Shown piece by piece: positions 8,004 through 16,756 of a stretch of 64,000 nt of DNA. Position 1 is the stretch's first letter, and each line of letters begins with the position of its first letter. The notes beneath the pieces are model-generated. The model did not search any database and had not been told where the DNA came from. It was given only the letters and a program-made list of their open reading frames with translations. The translations under genes were made by a program, and so were the position numbers. Source of the DNA: Pyxidicoccus xibeiensis (GTDB lineage Bacteria; Myxococcota; Myxococcia; Myxococcales; Myxococcaceae); the NCBI RefSeq assembly GCF_024198175.1, contig NZ_JAJVKV010000013.1:62001-126000 (forward strand), in the 5' to 3' direction.

Positions 8004-10723
8004 TGCAGCGGTGGGTGAAGTTTTTTGGGCATGGGCTGTTCTGGTCCTGGAACCTGCTCTTCGTGCTGGTCCTCCTGGCCGGGTTCCTGCCCCTGGTGGG
8101 CCCATGGGTGGTGGAGGGCTTCGTCGAGGACCAGCTCCCGTGGGACTTCGTCGCCTTCTCGGTGCTGCTGCTGGCCGTCCCACCCGCGACGCTGGTGCTG
8201 GCCTTCGGCTTCTTCCGCCAGAACCCGCGCGCCCTGCTGGGCCTGCTCTTCGCCGTCGAGGGCCCGCTCTTCCTCCTCTGCCTGCTGCGCCTGTTCGCCA
8301 TCCACGAGCTCAACCCCGGCGCGGCGGTGGTGATGTGGGGCGTCACGTTCGGCGCGGCCGTGTATGTGGCCGAGGCGTTCGCGGCGCCGGTCCTGGGCAG
8401 CCACCGCTGGCGTTGGAGCCTGGCGCTGGGCGCCGCGTCCTTCTCCGCCTTCTTCGCGGCCTACCTGGCGCTCCTCGCGGCCTTCTACGTGCTGCCCGTC
8501 GCCTTCCTGCTCATCAAGGAGTTGCTGAGCTTCGAGTGGGCCAGCCCGCTGCTGAGGGCCATTGTCGAGACGAAGGGGGTGGCGCTGGTCTTGGGCACGC
8601 TCGGGCTGCTGCTCTTCCTGTACTCCGCCACGCTGTTCGTCCTCACTCCGGCGCTGCTGCCCTGGCTCCACCTGGGCGCGGTGCGCCGGCTCTGGCGGCA
8701 GGCGCAGGCGGCGCTGTCCCGGCGCGCCGCGGGGGCAGTCACCCTCGGCGGCGCGGCGCTCGCGGCCCTCGTCTTCTTCGTCGCCAGCCAGCAGCCGCAG
8801 CGGCAGGTGCTCTCGCGCCTGGAGGCGCCGCCCCCGACGCGCGAGGCGATGCAGGCCCTCATCGAGGACTCCTCCGAGCTGCGTGAAGGCCTCGTGCGCG
8901 CCTACCTCGGCTCGTACCAGTACGCGCTCAACTCGTCCGACGAGCACGTCGCGGAGATGTACCGGGACCGGGACGGCTTTGCCATGGAGCTCGAGACGGC
9001 CCGAGTCATCCAGGGCTGGTTCCGCGAGGTGGCCTCGCCCTTCGTGTACAAGGGCGACTTCCAGGAGGACCACCCCCGCGCGGCGACGCACTACGAGCAG
9101 CTCTTCGACCAGCCCATCCAGAAGGCCGAGCGCGCTCGCATCCGCCATGCCCTCACCTCCAACCTGAGACGGGACGAGGTGAGCGCGGGCCTGCTCAACA
9201 TCAACGAGGAGCGGGCGGAGGTGGTCCAGCAGTCCCTCCAGGTGACGGAGCACGGCGACCTGGCCGAGCTGGAGCTGCACGAGGTGTACGAGAACCTCAC
9301 GACGGACCTCCAGGAGATCTACTTCGCCTTCTCGCTCCCCCCGCAGGCGGCGCTCACGGGGCTGTGGCTGGGCACGTCGGAGGACCGCGAGCAGCGGGAC
9401 GTGTACCGGGTGGCCCCCCGGGGCGCGGCCCAGCGCGCCTACCAGGCGGAGGTGGCGCGCCGCATCGACCCCGCGCTGCTGGAGCAGGTGGGCCCCCGGC
9501 AGTTCCGGCTCCGCGTGTTCCCCATTCCCGCCCGCCCGGCGAAGTCGAGCGGCGAGCCCACGCCCCAGCTCCACCTGTGGATGACGTGGACCACGCTCGC
9601 CGACGGCGACCAGTGGCCCGCCCCGGAGCTGCTCGAGCGCCGGAACGTGCGCTGGAGCTCGAAGCTGGTGCGGCGCGTGAATGGCCGGGGCGTGCGCGGC
9701 GACACCTGGATTCCCTCCCTCCCGCGTGAGAGCACCGCCGCGCCCGCCGTGCACCTCGCCGCGCTGACGGATGGCACCGTCGTCGAGGCGCGGCCCCGGA
9801 CGCCCCGGCAGGGCAACGCCGTGGAGGGGAAGACGGTGGCGGTGATTGTCGACCAGAGCCGGAGCATGGCGCGGGTGCGGGAGGCCTTCGACGCGACGCT
9901 GAAGGAGCTGCGCGCGCTGGAGGAGCGGGGGGCGAAGGTGCGCGTGTTCCTCGCCAGGCCGGCGAACCGCCCGGACGCGGCGCGCGAGGTGCCGCTCGCG
10001 GCGGTGGCGGACGAGGTGCTCTTCTACGGGCGGCAGACGGTGCAGCAGATGCTCCACCAGTGGGCGGCGCGGAAGGACGCCTGGCCTGCGGACCTGGTGC
10101 TGCTGCTCACCGACGACGACGCCGAGGCCCGCGACAGCGGGGACCCCGCTCCCCCGCGCCCGACGGCTCCGTTCTGGCTGGTGCACCTGGGGGGCCTGCC
10201 GCGCGAGTACGACGACGCCACGCTCGACCTGCTCCAGCTCGCCGGCAACGGCGCCACGCGCACGGTGGAGGACGCGGTGGCCCGCTGGTCCCAGCCGGTG
10301 GACATCCTCGCGGTGGGAGGCGCCTACGAGTGGCGCCGCGTCACCACGGCGGATGGCCGCACCCCCGAGCCCGCCTTCGCACCGCTCGCCGCGCGCGCGC
10401 TCATCACCGCGCGCCCCCGGGGCGAGGCGCTGAGCGTGGAAGAGCTGGATCAGCTCCATTCCCTGGCGCGCGCACACTCCGTCGTCACGCCGTGGTCGTC
10501 GATGATCGTCCTGCTGCGGGACCGCATGGCGGTGCTGGAAGAAGAGGAGCGCTCGGAGGAGCGCTTCCGCCGGAACCACGAGTCCGGGAGCGAGCTGCTC
10601 AACCAGCCCTCGGGCGTCATCGCCACCACAGGCGTGCCCGAGCCGGAGGAGTGGGCGCTCATCCTCGCGGGGCTCGCCTTCCTCGCCTTCATGCTGCGGC
10701 GGCGCGAGCCGGTCCTCCGGTAG
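8003..10723 (+). CDS. VIT/vWA membrane protein with PEP-type sorting tail (MSEP-CTERM-like)
   Basis: A 906-residue protein and the likely substrate of the coupled exosortase. Residues 1-280 hold several hydrophobic segments. The middle, about 380-520, looks like a VIT domain (VHEVYENLTTDLQEIYFAFS-type strands). A von Willebrand A domain follows, with its metal-ion motif VDQSRSM near residue 616. The extreme C-terminus has GVPEPEEWALILAG, a hydrophobic helix and a basic RRRE end: PEP motif, transmembrane segment and arginines. The ~900-residue length and pairing with one exosortase match what I recall of the MSEP-CTERM family, although the motif here is VPEP. The two-gene unit ends at a strong terminator at 10739-10775. 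Processing by the exosortase is inferred. Confidence 0.85.
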   Translation: MQRWVKFFGHGLFWSWNLLFVLVLLAGFLPLVGPWVVEGFVEDQLPWDFVAFSVLLLAVPPATLVLAFGFFRQNPRALLGLLFAVEGPLFLLCLLRLFAIHELNPGAAVVMWGVTFGAAVYVAEAFAAPVLGSHRWRWSLALGAASFSAFFAAYLALLAAFYVLPVAFLLIKELLSFEWASPLLRAIVETKGVALVLGTLGLLLFLYSATLFVLTPALLPWLHLGAVRRLWRQAQAALSRRAAGAVTLGGAALAALVFFVASQQPQRQVLSRLEAPPPTREAMQALIEDSSELREGLVRAYLGSYQYALNSSDEHVAEMYRDRDGFAMELETARVIQGWFREVASPFVYKGDFQEDHPRAATHYEQLFDQPIQKAERARIRHALTSNLRRDEVSAGLLNINEERAEVVQQSLQVTEHGDLAELELHEVYENLTTDLQEIYFAFSLPPQAALTGLWLGTSEDREQRDVYRVAPRGAAQRAYQAEVARRIDPALLEQVGPRQFRLRVFPIPARPAKSSGEPTPQLHLWMTWTTLADGDQWPAPELLERRNVRWSSKLVRRVNGRGVRGDTWIPSLPRESTAAPAVHLAALTDGTVVEARPRTPRQGNAVEGKTVAVIVDQSRSMARVREAFDATLKELRALEERGAKVRVFLARPANRPDAAREVPLAAVADEVLFYGRQTVQQMLHQWAARKDAWPADLVLLLTDDDAEARDSGDPAPPRPTAPFWLVHLGGLPREYDDATLDLLQLAGNGATRTVEDAVARWSQPVDILAVGGAYEWRRVTTADGRTPEPAFAPLAARALITARPRGEALSVEELDQLHSLARAHSVVTPWSSMIVLLRDRMAVLEEEERSEERFRRNHESGSELLNQPSGVIATTGVPEPEEWALILAGLAFLAFMLRRREPVLR

Positions 10724-10738
10724 GGCTGGAAGCCCCAG

Positions 10739-10775
10739 GGGCCGGAAGGCCGCTGTCTCCAGCGGCGTCCGGCCC
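10739..10775. terminator. Bidirectional terminator hairpin
   Basis: A 15-bp stem lies between two convergent genes. The outer arm 10739-10746 pairs with 10768-10775 and the inner arm 10749-10755 with 10760-10766, around a TCTC loop. It can serve both the exosortase-substrate operon and the PH-domain gene. There is no long T tract on either side. Confidence 0.65.
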
Positions 10776-10786
10776 GGGGCAGGGAC

Positions 10787-11401
10787 TCAGCCCTTGATGT
10801 AGCGCTCGAACACGGAGCCGAAGTCCTTCACCCAGTACTTCTGCTGGGCGCCGGAGAGCCAGGCGAAGGCGGCCTGGTTGAGCTCCTTGAAGGACTCCAC
10901 GATGGGCGTGGAGCCCGCCTGGCCGCGGCCCAGGGTGGAGGACGCGACGTCCAGGCTGGCCTTGGCGTGGCCGAGCGCAATCTCGTTCTCCACCATCATC
11001 TCGGAGATGCGGAACAGCGCCTTGTAGAGGTCCTTCACCTGCTCCAGCTGCTTCTTGTGCACGTCGATGGAGAAGTCCCGCGAGCCGAGGCGGAACTTGA
11101 CCTCCACGTCCATGTCGATGTTGCCGGCGGTCTCCAGCATCACGTTCGACACGGGGTTGGAGCTGTAGCTGTAGCGGCGCAGCATGCGCTTCTTGCTGGC
11201 GGCGCTGGTGCCGTCCAGGTGGATGAGCGCCTTGTTGGTGAAGCAGTACTCGTCGGACTTGGACTTGATGAGGAAGTAGATCTTCTCCTGGTCCTCGTGC
11301 ATCACATAGTCGTCGGCATCCACCTTGTCATAGTCGGCGGGGGCGATGACCGTTCCGATGTCACTGAGGCCAAGGGCATCCGCGGCAAGTTTTCCGAACA
11401 T
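10787..11401 (-). CDS. Bacterial PH-domain protein
   Basis: A 204-residue cytoplasmic protein. The N-terminal ~130 residues resemble the bacterial pleckstrin-homology domain (DUF1696/YvbH type): alternating strands including EKIYFLIKSKSDEYCFTNKA and the conserved YSYSSNPVSNVMLETAGNID region. The last ~70 residues are helical and may mediate oligomerisation, as in YvbH-like proteins. Function is unknown; stress-related roles are proposed for relatives. The ATG at 11401 has a good AGGGAG site upstream. The gene is transcribed divergently from the acyl-CoA-dehydrogenase-like gene across a ~90-base region. Confidence 0.8.
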   Translation of the reverse strand: MFGKLAADALGLSDIGTVIAPADYDKVDADDYVMHEDQEKIYFLIKSKSDEYCFTNKALIHLDGTSAASKKRMLRRYSYSSNPVSNVMLETAGNIDMDVEVKFRLGSRDFSIDVHKKQLEQVKDLYKALFRISEMMVENEIALGHAKASLDVASSTLGRGQAGSTPIVESFKELNQAAFAWLSGAQQKYWVKDFGSVFERYIKG

Positions 11402-11491
11402 GTGAAGACTCCCTGGTTGGGTGCTGCGTGTTGATAGGCTCGTAGCCGAGGCCGCGCAGCATATACCGCCAGGATGAGGACACAGAGACAG

Positions 11492-12577
11492 ATGACGGAT
11501 ACGGACCTTCTGAACGAGGCGGAGCAGCTCGCCGCGCTGGTGGCCGAGCACGCCGCGAAGCACGACCGGGACTCCACCTTCCCGGAGGAGGGGCGCGCCG
11601 CCATCGTCCGCTCCCCGCTCAACACGATGCTCCTGGACGGTGCCTCCTGGCAGACCTTCGGGCGGGTCCTCGCCACGCTGTGCCGGGCAGACGCGTCGTT
11701 CGGCACCGCCTGGCTGATGCACCAGGGCGCGGGGACGAGCTTCATGGCGCTGGTGAACGCGGCGGAGCGGGCTGCCTTCGACACCGGATTCCGTCAGGGC
11801 GCCTGGTTCGGCAACGCCCTGGGCGAGCCCACCAGCGGCAACCTGTTCCTGATGCCGCTCCAGCAGGCCCGGCGGGTGGAGGGCGGCTGGCGCCTGAGCG
11901 GGGCCAAGCGCTTCGTCTCCGGAGGCGAGCACGCGAAGTACCTCCTCACCAGCGCCATCTGTGACGGGCGGCCCTGCTTCTTCATCGTCGACAAGGACGC
12001 GTCCGTCCGGGTGGAGGAGATCTGGGACCCCATGGGCATGCGGGCCACCCGCAGCCAGTTGCTGCACTTCCAGGACACGCTGCTGCCCGAGTCACGGATG
12101 CTGAGGCTGGACCCCTCTCAGCCCAACGCGGTCTCCGCGGGGCTGCCGTGGATCTCCATCGGCATCGCCGAGGCGGCCATGGGCTTCGCCATCCAGTATG
12201 CGAAGGAGCGCCGGCTGCCGCCGGAGAACAAGCCGCTCGCCGAGCTGCAGTGGGCCCAGTTCTCCGTGGCGGACATGAGCCTCCGGCTGGAGGCGGCGCG
12301 CTCGCTCGCCATGCGCTCCGCCAGCGCCACGGACGCGCGCGCGCCGGACTTCCCCATCCTCCAGATGCAGGCCAAGGTCGTCGCCAACGAGGCCGCCGTG
12401 TCCATCGCCAATGCGGCGCTGGAGCTGGCGGGAGGCTCTGGCTACCTGCGCAGCCGCCCCCTCGAGCGCTACGTCCGAGATGCGATGAGCGGCCCGCTGA
12501 TGGCCTGGTCCGGCGCCGTCACCCGTGACTTCCTGGGCAAGGCGCTGCTGGGGCTCCAGGGGCCTCCGCCGGGCTGA
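11492..12577 (+). CDS. Acyl-CoA dehydrogenase-family flavoprotein
   Basis: A 361-residue protein of the acyl-CoA dehydrogenase superfamily. Visible pieces are the helical N-terminal domain, a central beta domain with GGWRLSGAKRFVSGGEHA and the substrate-facing GMRATRSQ segment, and a C-terminal helical bundle with ALELAGGSGYLRSRPLERYVRD. The lack of an obvious catalytic glutamate loop and the overall shape suggest the branch of flavin-dependent monooxygenases or acyl-ACP-type oxidases rather than a beta-oxidation enzyme. An ATG at 11474, six codons upstream, is an equally possible start. It stands alone; the substrate is unknown. Its stop lies two bases from the end of the convergent next gene. 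Confidence 0.8.
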   Translation: MTDTDLLNEAEQLAALVAEHAAKHDRDSTFPEEGRAAIVRSPLNTMLLDGASWQTFGRVLATLCRADASFGTAWLMHQGAGTSFMALVNAAERAAFDTGFRQGAWFGNALGEPTSGNLFLMPLQQARRVEGGWRLSGAKRFVSGGEHAKYLLTSAICDGRPCFFIVDKDASVRVEEIWDPMGMRATRSQLLHFQDTLLPESRMLRLDPSQPNAVSAGLPWISIGIAEAAMGFAIQYAKERRLPPENKPLAELQWAQFSVADMSLRLEAARSLAMRSASATDARAPDFPILQMQAKVVANEAAVSIANAALELAGGSGYLRSRPLERYVRDAMSGPLMAWSGAVTRDFLGKALLGLQGPPPG

Positions 12578-12579
12578 CC

Positions 12580-13239
12580 TCAGCCGACCACGAGGAGGTC
12601 GCCGAGGCGCTGCAGCCAGAAGCGCTGCTCGGGATGGCGCCGGAACTGCTCCCTGGCATGGCTCGCCGCCAGGGTCCGCAGCCGGCGGTCGAGGCGCTTG
12701 CGGTCCGCGGGCGGGAGCAGGTCGATGAGGGCGACCCAGTTGGCTCGGCACCCGACCTCCTCGCCGACCTCGGCGACGCACTCGAACTGCGCGAGGCTCA
12801 GCGTGGGTGGGGCGGCCGCGTCCAGGAGGCTGTCGCAGAAGGACTCGAACGCGATGACGCGCTCGCCGTAGCGCATCAGATGGCGCACGAACTCGAAGTC
12901 GTTCGCCCGCGCCTGGAAGTCGTCGCAGAGCTGGTGGAGCCTGGCCGCCCAGCGGGCGCGGCGGGCCTGGAAGACGGTGGGCTCGTCGAGCCGGAACACG
13001 CGCTCGGGACCGGAGGCTCGCGGGTGCCACCCCTGGGACAGGGCGTGGAGGACGGCCTCGCGCACCAGCCATGGGGCCACGGGGTCGACAGTCTCCAGCC
13101 ACGTCACCATCCGCTGACGCGGCGGCTCGACGGCTTCGACCACGATGCCGGGCACCGGGGCGCCACCGTTGGTGACGACCCAGCGATACCGCTCGCCTTC
13201 CACGGTCAGCAGCCGCGCGCCCTTCTTCGCCAGCCCCAT
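12580..13239 (-). CDS. Hypothetical protein (219 residues)
   Basis: Unrecognised soluble protein. The N-terminus (MGLAKKGARLLTVEGERYRW) has strand character, like a small beta module seen at the start of several bacterial proteins of unknown function. From about residue 55 it is strongly helical and rich in Arg, Leu and Ala. There is no signal peptide, no metal motif and no membrane helix. It is convergent with the preceding gene with almost no spacer, and it shares no operon. A function cannot be proposed. Confidence 0.7.
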   Translation of the reverse strand: MGLAKKGARLLTVEGERYRWVVTNGGAPVPGIVVEAVEPPRQRMVTWLETVDPVAPWLVREAVLHALSQGWHPRASGPERVFRLDEPTVFQARRARWAARLHQLCDDFQARANDFEFVRHLMRYGERVIAFESFCDSLLDAAAPPTLSLAQFECVAEVGEEVGCRANWVALIDLLPPADRKRLDRRLRTLAASHAREQFRRHPEQRFWLQRLGDLLVVG

Positions 13240-13296
13240 GTCTGGCTTTCTAGCAGCCGCGGCTGGCGCCCGACGAGCCCCCTGGGGAGCGCGTGT

Positions 13297-14214
13297 TCAG
13301 AAGGCGCGGTTTACCGCATAGCCGCAGATCCTGTGCTCGGCCTTGTAGGTGTTCGGACCGGGGATGCCGTCGATGGGGCCGGTGTAGCCGAAGCTCCGGC
13401 CGACCGTCTGGACCCGGGTCCAGTAGATCTTCCCGGGGACGCCGTCCTCCTGCGCGGACGTGCGGGGCCCGCCCCGGCTGTTCAGCTCACGCGCGGTGAT
13501 GCGCACGCGAATGTTCTCAGTGTTGGGGCCGGTGACGCCGTCGATGGGGCCGGTGTAGCCGAAGTCGCGCCGGCCCACCGTCTGGATGCGCTGGTAATAG
13601 ATGTTGCCGGGGATGCCGTCGTACTCCGTGGACGTCTTCGGCAGGCCACCGGGAGGAGGAGGCGTGCCGCCGCCGGCGATGCGCCCGCCCGCGTAGTCCA
13701 TGGACCAGCCGAGGTACCGCGCGCCCGTCCGGGCCGAGTAGCCGGAGACGCTGTTGATGCCGATGGCGTCACCCCACGACTCGGCCAGGTTGCGCGTGGC
13801 CATGAACACCGTGGAGCCACCGCCATTGAGGTCCGCGCCCACGTGGCCGTACGCACCGATGTCCCACCAGTGGAAGGCGCCAGTGGGCGCCGAGGCGGCG
13901 TTCAGCGAGAGGATGTCCGAGGCGTGGTAGGCCAGGATGGCGGAGTCCCGCGCGGACGAGGCCGGAAGCTGGCCGAAGCGGAACATGAGCGAGCCACACC
14001 ACTGGTCCCACGTCCCGCCGTCCCGCTTGGGGTTGGCGGCGGCGAAGGCCCGCGCCCTGTCGTAGATGGGCGAGTTCAGCTCCGCGCTGGCCGTGGCGAC
14101 GGCGTCCGTCTCGGACCCGCCGAGCGTCGCGTCCTCGACGGTACCTCCGCACGAGGCGAGCAGCAGGCCCGCGGACAGCAGGGCGGTGTTCCACGTCATC
14201 CGGTTCGAATGCAT
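13297..14214 (-). CDS. Lipoprotein with two peptidoglycan-binding-like repeats
   Basis: A 305-residue exported lipoprotein. The signal peptide ends in the lipobox LLLASC (Cys22). Residues ~45-180 form a globular domain with WCGSLMFRFGQLP and an HWWDIGAYGHVG segment, a Cys/His/Asp spacing that recalls CHAP or NlpC/P60 peptidoglycan amidases; this is suggestive only. A Gly-Pro linker follows. Two similar ~45-residue modules close the protein, each with PGxIYxxRxQTVGR and FGYTGPIDGxxGPNT, a pattern like PG_binding_1 repeats. A cell-wall hydrolase or binding role is likely. The ATG at 14214 has GGAG seven bases upstream. Confidence 0.75.
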   Translation of the reverse strand: MHSNRMTWNTALLSAGLLLASCGGTVEDATLGGSETDAVATASAELNSPIYDRARAFAAANPKRDGGTWDQWCGSLMFRFGQLPASSARDSAILAYHASDILSLNAASAPTGAFHWWDIGAYGHVGADLNGGGSTVFMATRNLAESWGDAIGINSVSGYSARTGARYLGWSMDYAGGRIAGGGTPPPPGGLPKTSTEYDGIPGNIYYQRIQTVGRRDFGYTGPIDGVTGPNTENIRVRITARELNSRGGPRTSAQEDGVPGKIYWTRVQTVGRSFGYTGPIDGIPGPNTYKAEHRICGYAVNRAF

Positions 14215-14319
14215 CGGCTGGCTCCAGGTGTCGTTGCTGAGGGGGGAAACGCAACGAGGTTGTCGGAGCAGACCGTTCCTGAGTTTCTTGGTGATTGAGA
14301 TTTTCTGGAAGTCCCCGTC

Positions 14320-15099
14320 TTATTTCGCGGGGTTGGCGAGGCCCTGGAGCTGCCGGTACTGGCGTGGGCTCAGGCCGGTCACCTGCTTGAACTGGCGTGA
14401 GAGCGCGCTCTGGTCGCAGAAGCCCACGGCGAGGGCGATGGCCGCGATGGGCTGGTCCGTGTCCACGAGCCGCTCCGCCGCCGCGTCGATGCGCGTCTTC
14501 ATGATGAACTGCCCGGCGGACAGCTGGAAGATGCGCCGCATCCGCCGCTCGAACTGCGCCGCGGACATGCCGGCCCGGCGCGCCAGCGTGTCGATGCGCA
14601 GCCGCTCGCCATGATGGGCCTGGATGTAGTCGATGGTCGCCGCGAAGCGCTCATCCACCAGCCCGCCCCGGCCCGGCTCGTGGACGTCCTTGGACAGGCA
14701 CGCCAGGCCCAGGATGGCTCCGGAGGCGTCGAACAGCGGCACCTTGTTGGTGAGGCACCAGCCCGGCTTCCGGTCATTGAAGAGCGTCAGGTCCAGGTTG
14801 TCGATGATGGGCCGCCCCGTCCGGAACACGCGCTCGTCCTGCCGCACGTAGCGGTCCGCCATGTGCCGGGGGAACAGCTCGTGCGCCGTGCGTCCCACCG
14901 CCGCTGCCTTGTTCTTCAGGCCGCAGCGCTCCGCGCACGCGTCGCTGATGCACACGTACCGGCCCCGGATGTCCTTCACCGAGAAGACGATGTCCGGCAC
15001 CCGGTCGAACAGCGCCTCCGCGAAGAGCGGGTTCGCCACCCGCCCCATGAAGTCTGCCCGCCAGTGCTCCAGCTCCGCGCGCGCCTTGGTGGTTTCCAT
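14320..15099 (-). CDS. PAS-AraC transcriptional regulator, probable controller of hydroxyproline catabolism
   Basis: A 259-residue regulator. Residues ~25-140 form a PAS domain (DIVFSVKDIRGRYVCISD at the start, then NKVPLFDASGAILGLACLS). Residues ~155-255 carry an AraC-type double helix-turn-helix, with LRIDTLARRAGMSAAQFERR and AIALAVGFCDQSALSRQFKQ. It would sense a small molecule through PAS and activate transcription. It lies immediately downstream of, and on the same strand as, the six hydroxyproline genes, separated by 55 bases. The AraC-PAS combination at the edge of hydroxyproline clusters makes it the likely regulator; that link is inference from position. Confidence 0.85.
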   Translation of the reverse strand: METTKARAELEHWRADFMGRVANPLFAEALFDRVPDIVFSVKDIRGRYVCISDACAERCGLKNKAAAVGRTAHELFPRHMADRYVRQDERVFRTGRPIIDNLDLTLFNDRKPGWCLTNKVPLFDASGAILGLACLSKDVHEPGRGGLVDERFAATIDYIQAHHGERLRIDTLARRAGMSAAQFERRMRRIFQLSAGQFIMKTRIDAAAERLVDTDQPIAAIALAVGFCDQSALSRQFKQVTGLSPRQYRQLQGLANPAK

Positions 15100-15154
15100 C
15101 CGCCCTCGCGACGGAAGGACACCAGAAAGGCCGCCCGCTCGCCACCCGGGAGGT

Positions 15155-16729
15155 TCAGCCTCGCGTCAGCACCCCGTCCACGGTGCGCCAGAGGTTCAGC
15201 GGGTTGGACTCGCGCAGCTCGGTGGGCAGCAGGGGCTCGGGCAGGTCCTGGAAGCAGACGGGCCGGACGAAGCGGCGGATGGCTCCGGTGCCCACGGCGG
15301 TGAAGCGGCCATCCGAGCTGGCCGGGAAGGGGCCGCCGTGCACCATGGCGGGGCAGACCTCCACGCCCGTGGGCACGCCGTTCACCAGCACGCGGCCCAC
15401 CCGGTCCGCCAGCATGGGCAGCAGCTCCGCCGCCAGGGCATGGTCTCCCGGCTCGAGGAGCAGCGTCGCGGTGAGCTGGCCCTCCAGGCTCGCCGCCACG
15501 CGCACCAGGTCCTTCGGCTCCCGGGCGCGGGTCAGCACCGCGCAGCTCCCGAACACCTCGTCCGTCAGCGCCGCGTCCGCCAGCACCGCGCCCGTGTCCA
15601 CCTCGAACAGGGCCGGGGCGCCCAGGGCGTTGCGCGACTCACCGCGCACGCACGTCCGTGCATCCGGGCGCGCGGCGAGCCGGCCCACGCCCTCGCGGAA
15701 GCGCTCGGCGATGGCGGGCGTCAGCATGGGCGCGGCGGAGACGGCGCCGAGCCGCTCGCTGAGGCGGGCCCGGAAGGCGTCGTAGCCCGGGCCCTCCACC
15801 GCCACGAGCAGCCCGGGCGAGGTGCAGAACTGGCCCGTGCCCTGGACGATGGAGGCAGCCAGCGCGTCCGCGAGCGCCTCGGGACGCGCGGCCAGGGCCT
15901 CGGGCAGGAGGAAGATGGGGTTGATGGAGCCCATCTCCGCGAAGACGGGGATGGGGACGGGACGGGCGGCGGCCAGCTCCATCAGCGCGCGGCCACCGGC
16001 GCGCGACCCGGTGAAGCCCACGGCCCGGATGGCGGGGTGGCGCACCAGGGCGCGGCCCACCTCGATGCCGGCGTCGAACAGGAGCGAGAACACACCCTCG
16101 GGCAGCCCGCAGGCGACCACGGCGGCGCGCACCGCCAGGCCCGCGAGCTCGGACGTGGCCGGGTGGGCGGGGTGCGCCTTGGCGACGACGGGACAGCCCG
16201 CGGCCAGCGCCGAAGCGGTGTCCCCGCCGGCCACGGAGAAGGCGAGCGGGAAGTTGCTGGCGCCGAACACCGCGACCGGCCCCACCGGGCGCAGCATGGA
16301 GCGCAGGTCCGGCCGGGGCAGGGGGCGGCGCTCGGGCAGGGCATGGTCGATGCGCGCGTCCACCCAGCTTCCCTCCTCGAGGAGGCGGGCGAACTGGCGG
16401 AACTGGCCCGCGGCGCGGCCCAGCTCGCCCTGGATGCGCGCGGGAGGCAGTCCCGTCTCGCGCGGCGTGACGGCCAGGAAACCGGCCTCGGCCGCCAGCA
16501 GGGCCTCGGCGACATGCTCCAGGAAGCTGGCGCGCTGGCGCGAGGACAGGGCACCGAAGCCGGGTGCGGCGTCCTGCGCGAGCTGGCAGGCCCGCTCCAC
16601 CTCGTGAGGGTGCGCGCCGTGATAGCGGGGCTCCAGCGCGACGCCCTCCGCCGGGTTCCAGCCGGTGAAGGTCGGCCCGCCGGGCTCACCGCGTCCGGCG
16701 CCAATCAGGGACAGTCCCATCCATTCCAT
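15155..16729 (-). CDS. 2-oxoglutarate semialdehyde dehydrogenase (NADP+)
   Basis: A 524-residue aldehyde dehydrogenase that completes hydroxyproline degradation by oxidising 2-oxoglutarate semialdehyde to 2-oxoglutarate. It has the form of the KGSADH type: VFGASNFPLAFSVAGGDTA in place of the usual ALDH motif, FTGSRAGGRALM for cofactor binding, and the active-site cysteine in GTGQFCTSPG. The C-terminal ~110 residues are longer than in classical ALDHs, as normal for this branch. GAGGAG lies upstream of the ATG at 16729. It is the last enzyme gene of the operon, 27 bases after the deaminase. Confidence 0.9.
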   Translation of the reverse strand: MEWMGLSLIGAGRGEPGGPTFTGWNPAEGVALEPRYHGAHPHEVERACQLAQDAAPGFGALSSRQRASFLEHVAEALLAAEAGFLAVTPRETGLPPARIQGELGRAAGQFRQFARLLEEGSWVDARIDHALPERRPLPRPDLRSMLRPVGPVAVFGASNFPLAFSVAGGDTASALAAGCPVVAKAHPAHPATSELAGLAVRAAVVACGLPEGVFSLLFDAGIEVGRALVRHPAIRAVGFTGSRAGGRALMELAAARPVPIPVFAEMGSINPIFLLPEALAARPEALADALAASIVQGTGQFCTSPGLLVAVEGPGYDAFRARLSERLGAVSAAPMLTPAIAERFREGVGRLAARPDARTCVRGESRNALGAPALFEVDTGAVLADAALTDEVFGSCAVLTRAREPKDLVRVAASLEGQLTATLLLEPGDHALAAELLPMLADRVGRVLVNGVPTGVEVCPAMVHGGPFPASSDGRFTAVGTGAIRRFVRPVCFQDLPEPLLPTELRESNPLNLWRTVDGVLTRG

Positions 16730-16756
16730 GCCGTGGCTCCTCGCTTCGGGTGGGGG

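Noticed and set aside
6887-10579. A 1,230-codon open frame antisense to the exosortase and its substrate
   Set aside because: Long antisense frames are expected at this GC content. The translation is rich in Arg/Gly/His/Gln with no domain, while the plus strand encodes clear families.
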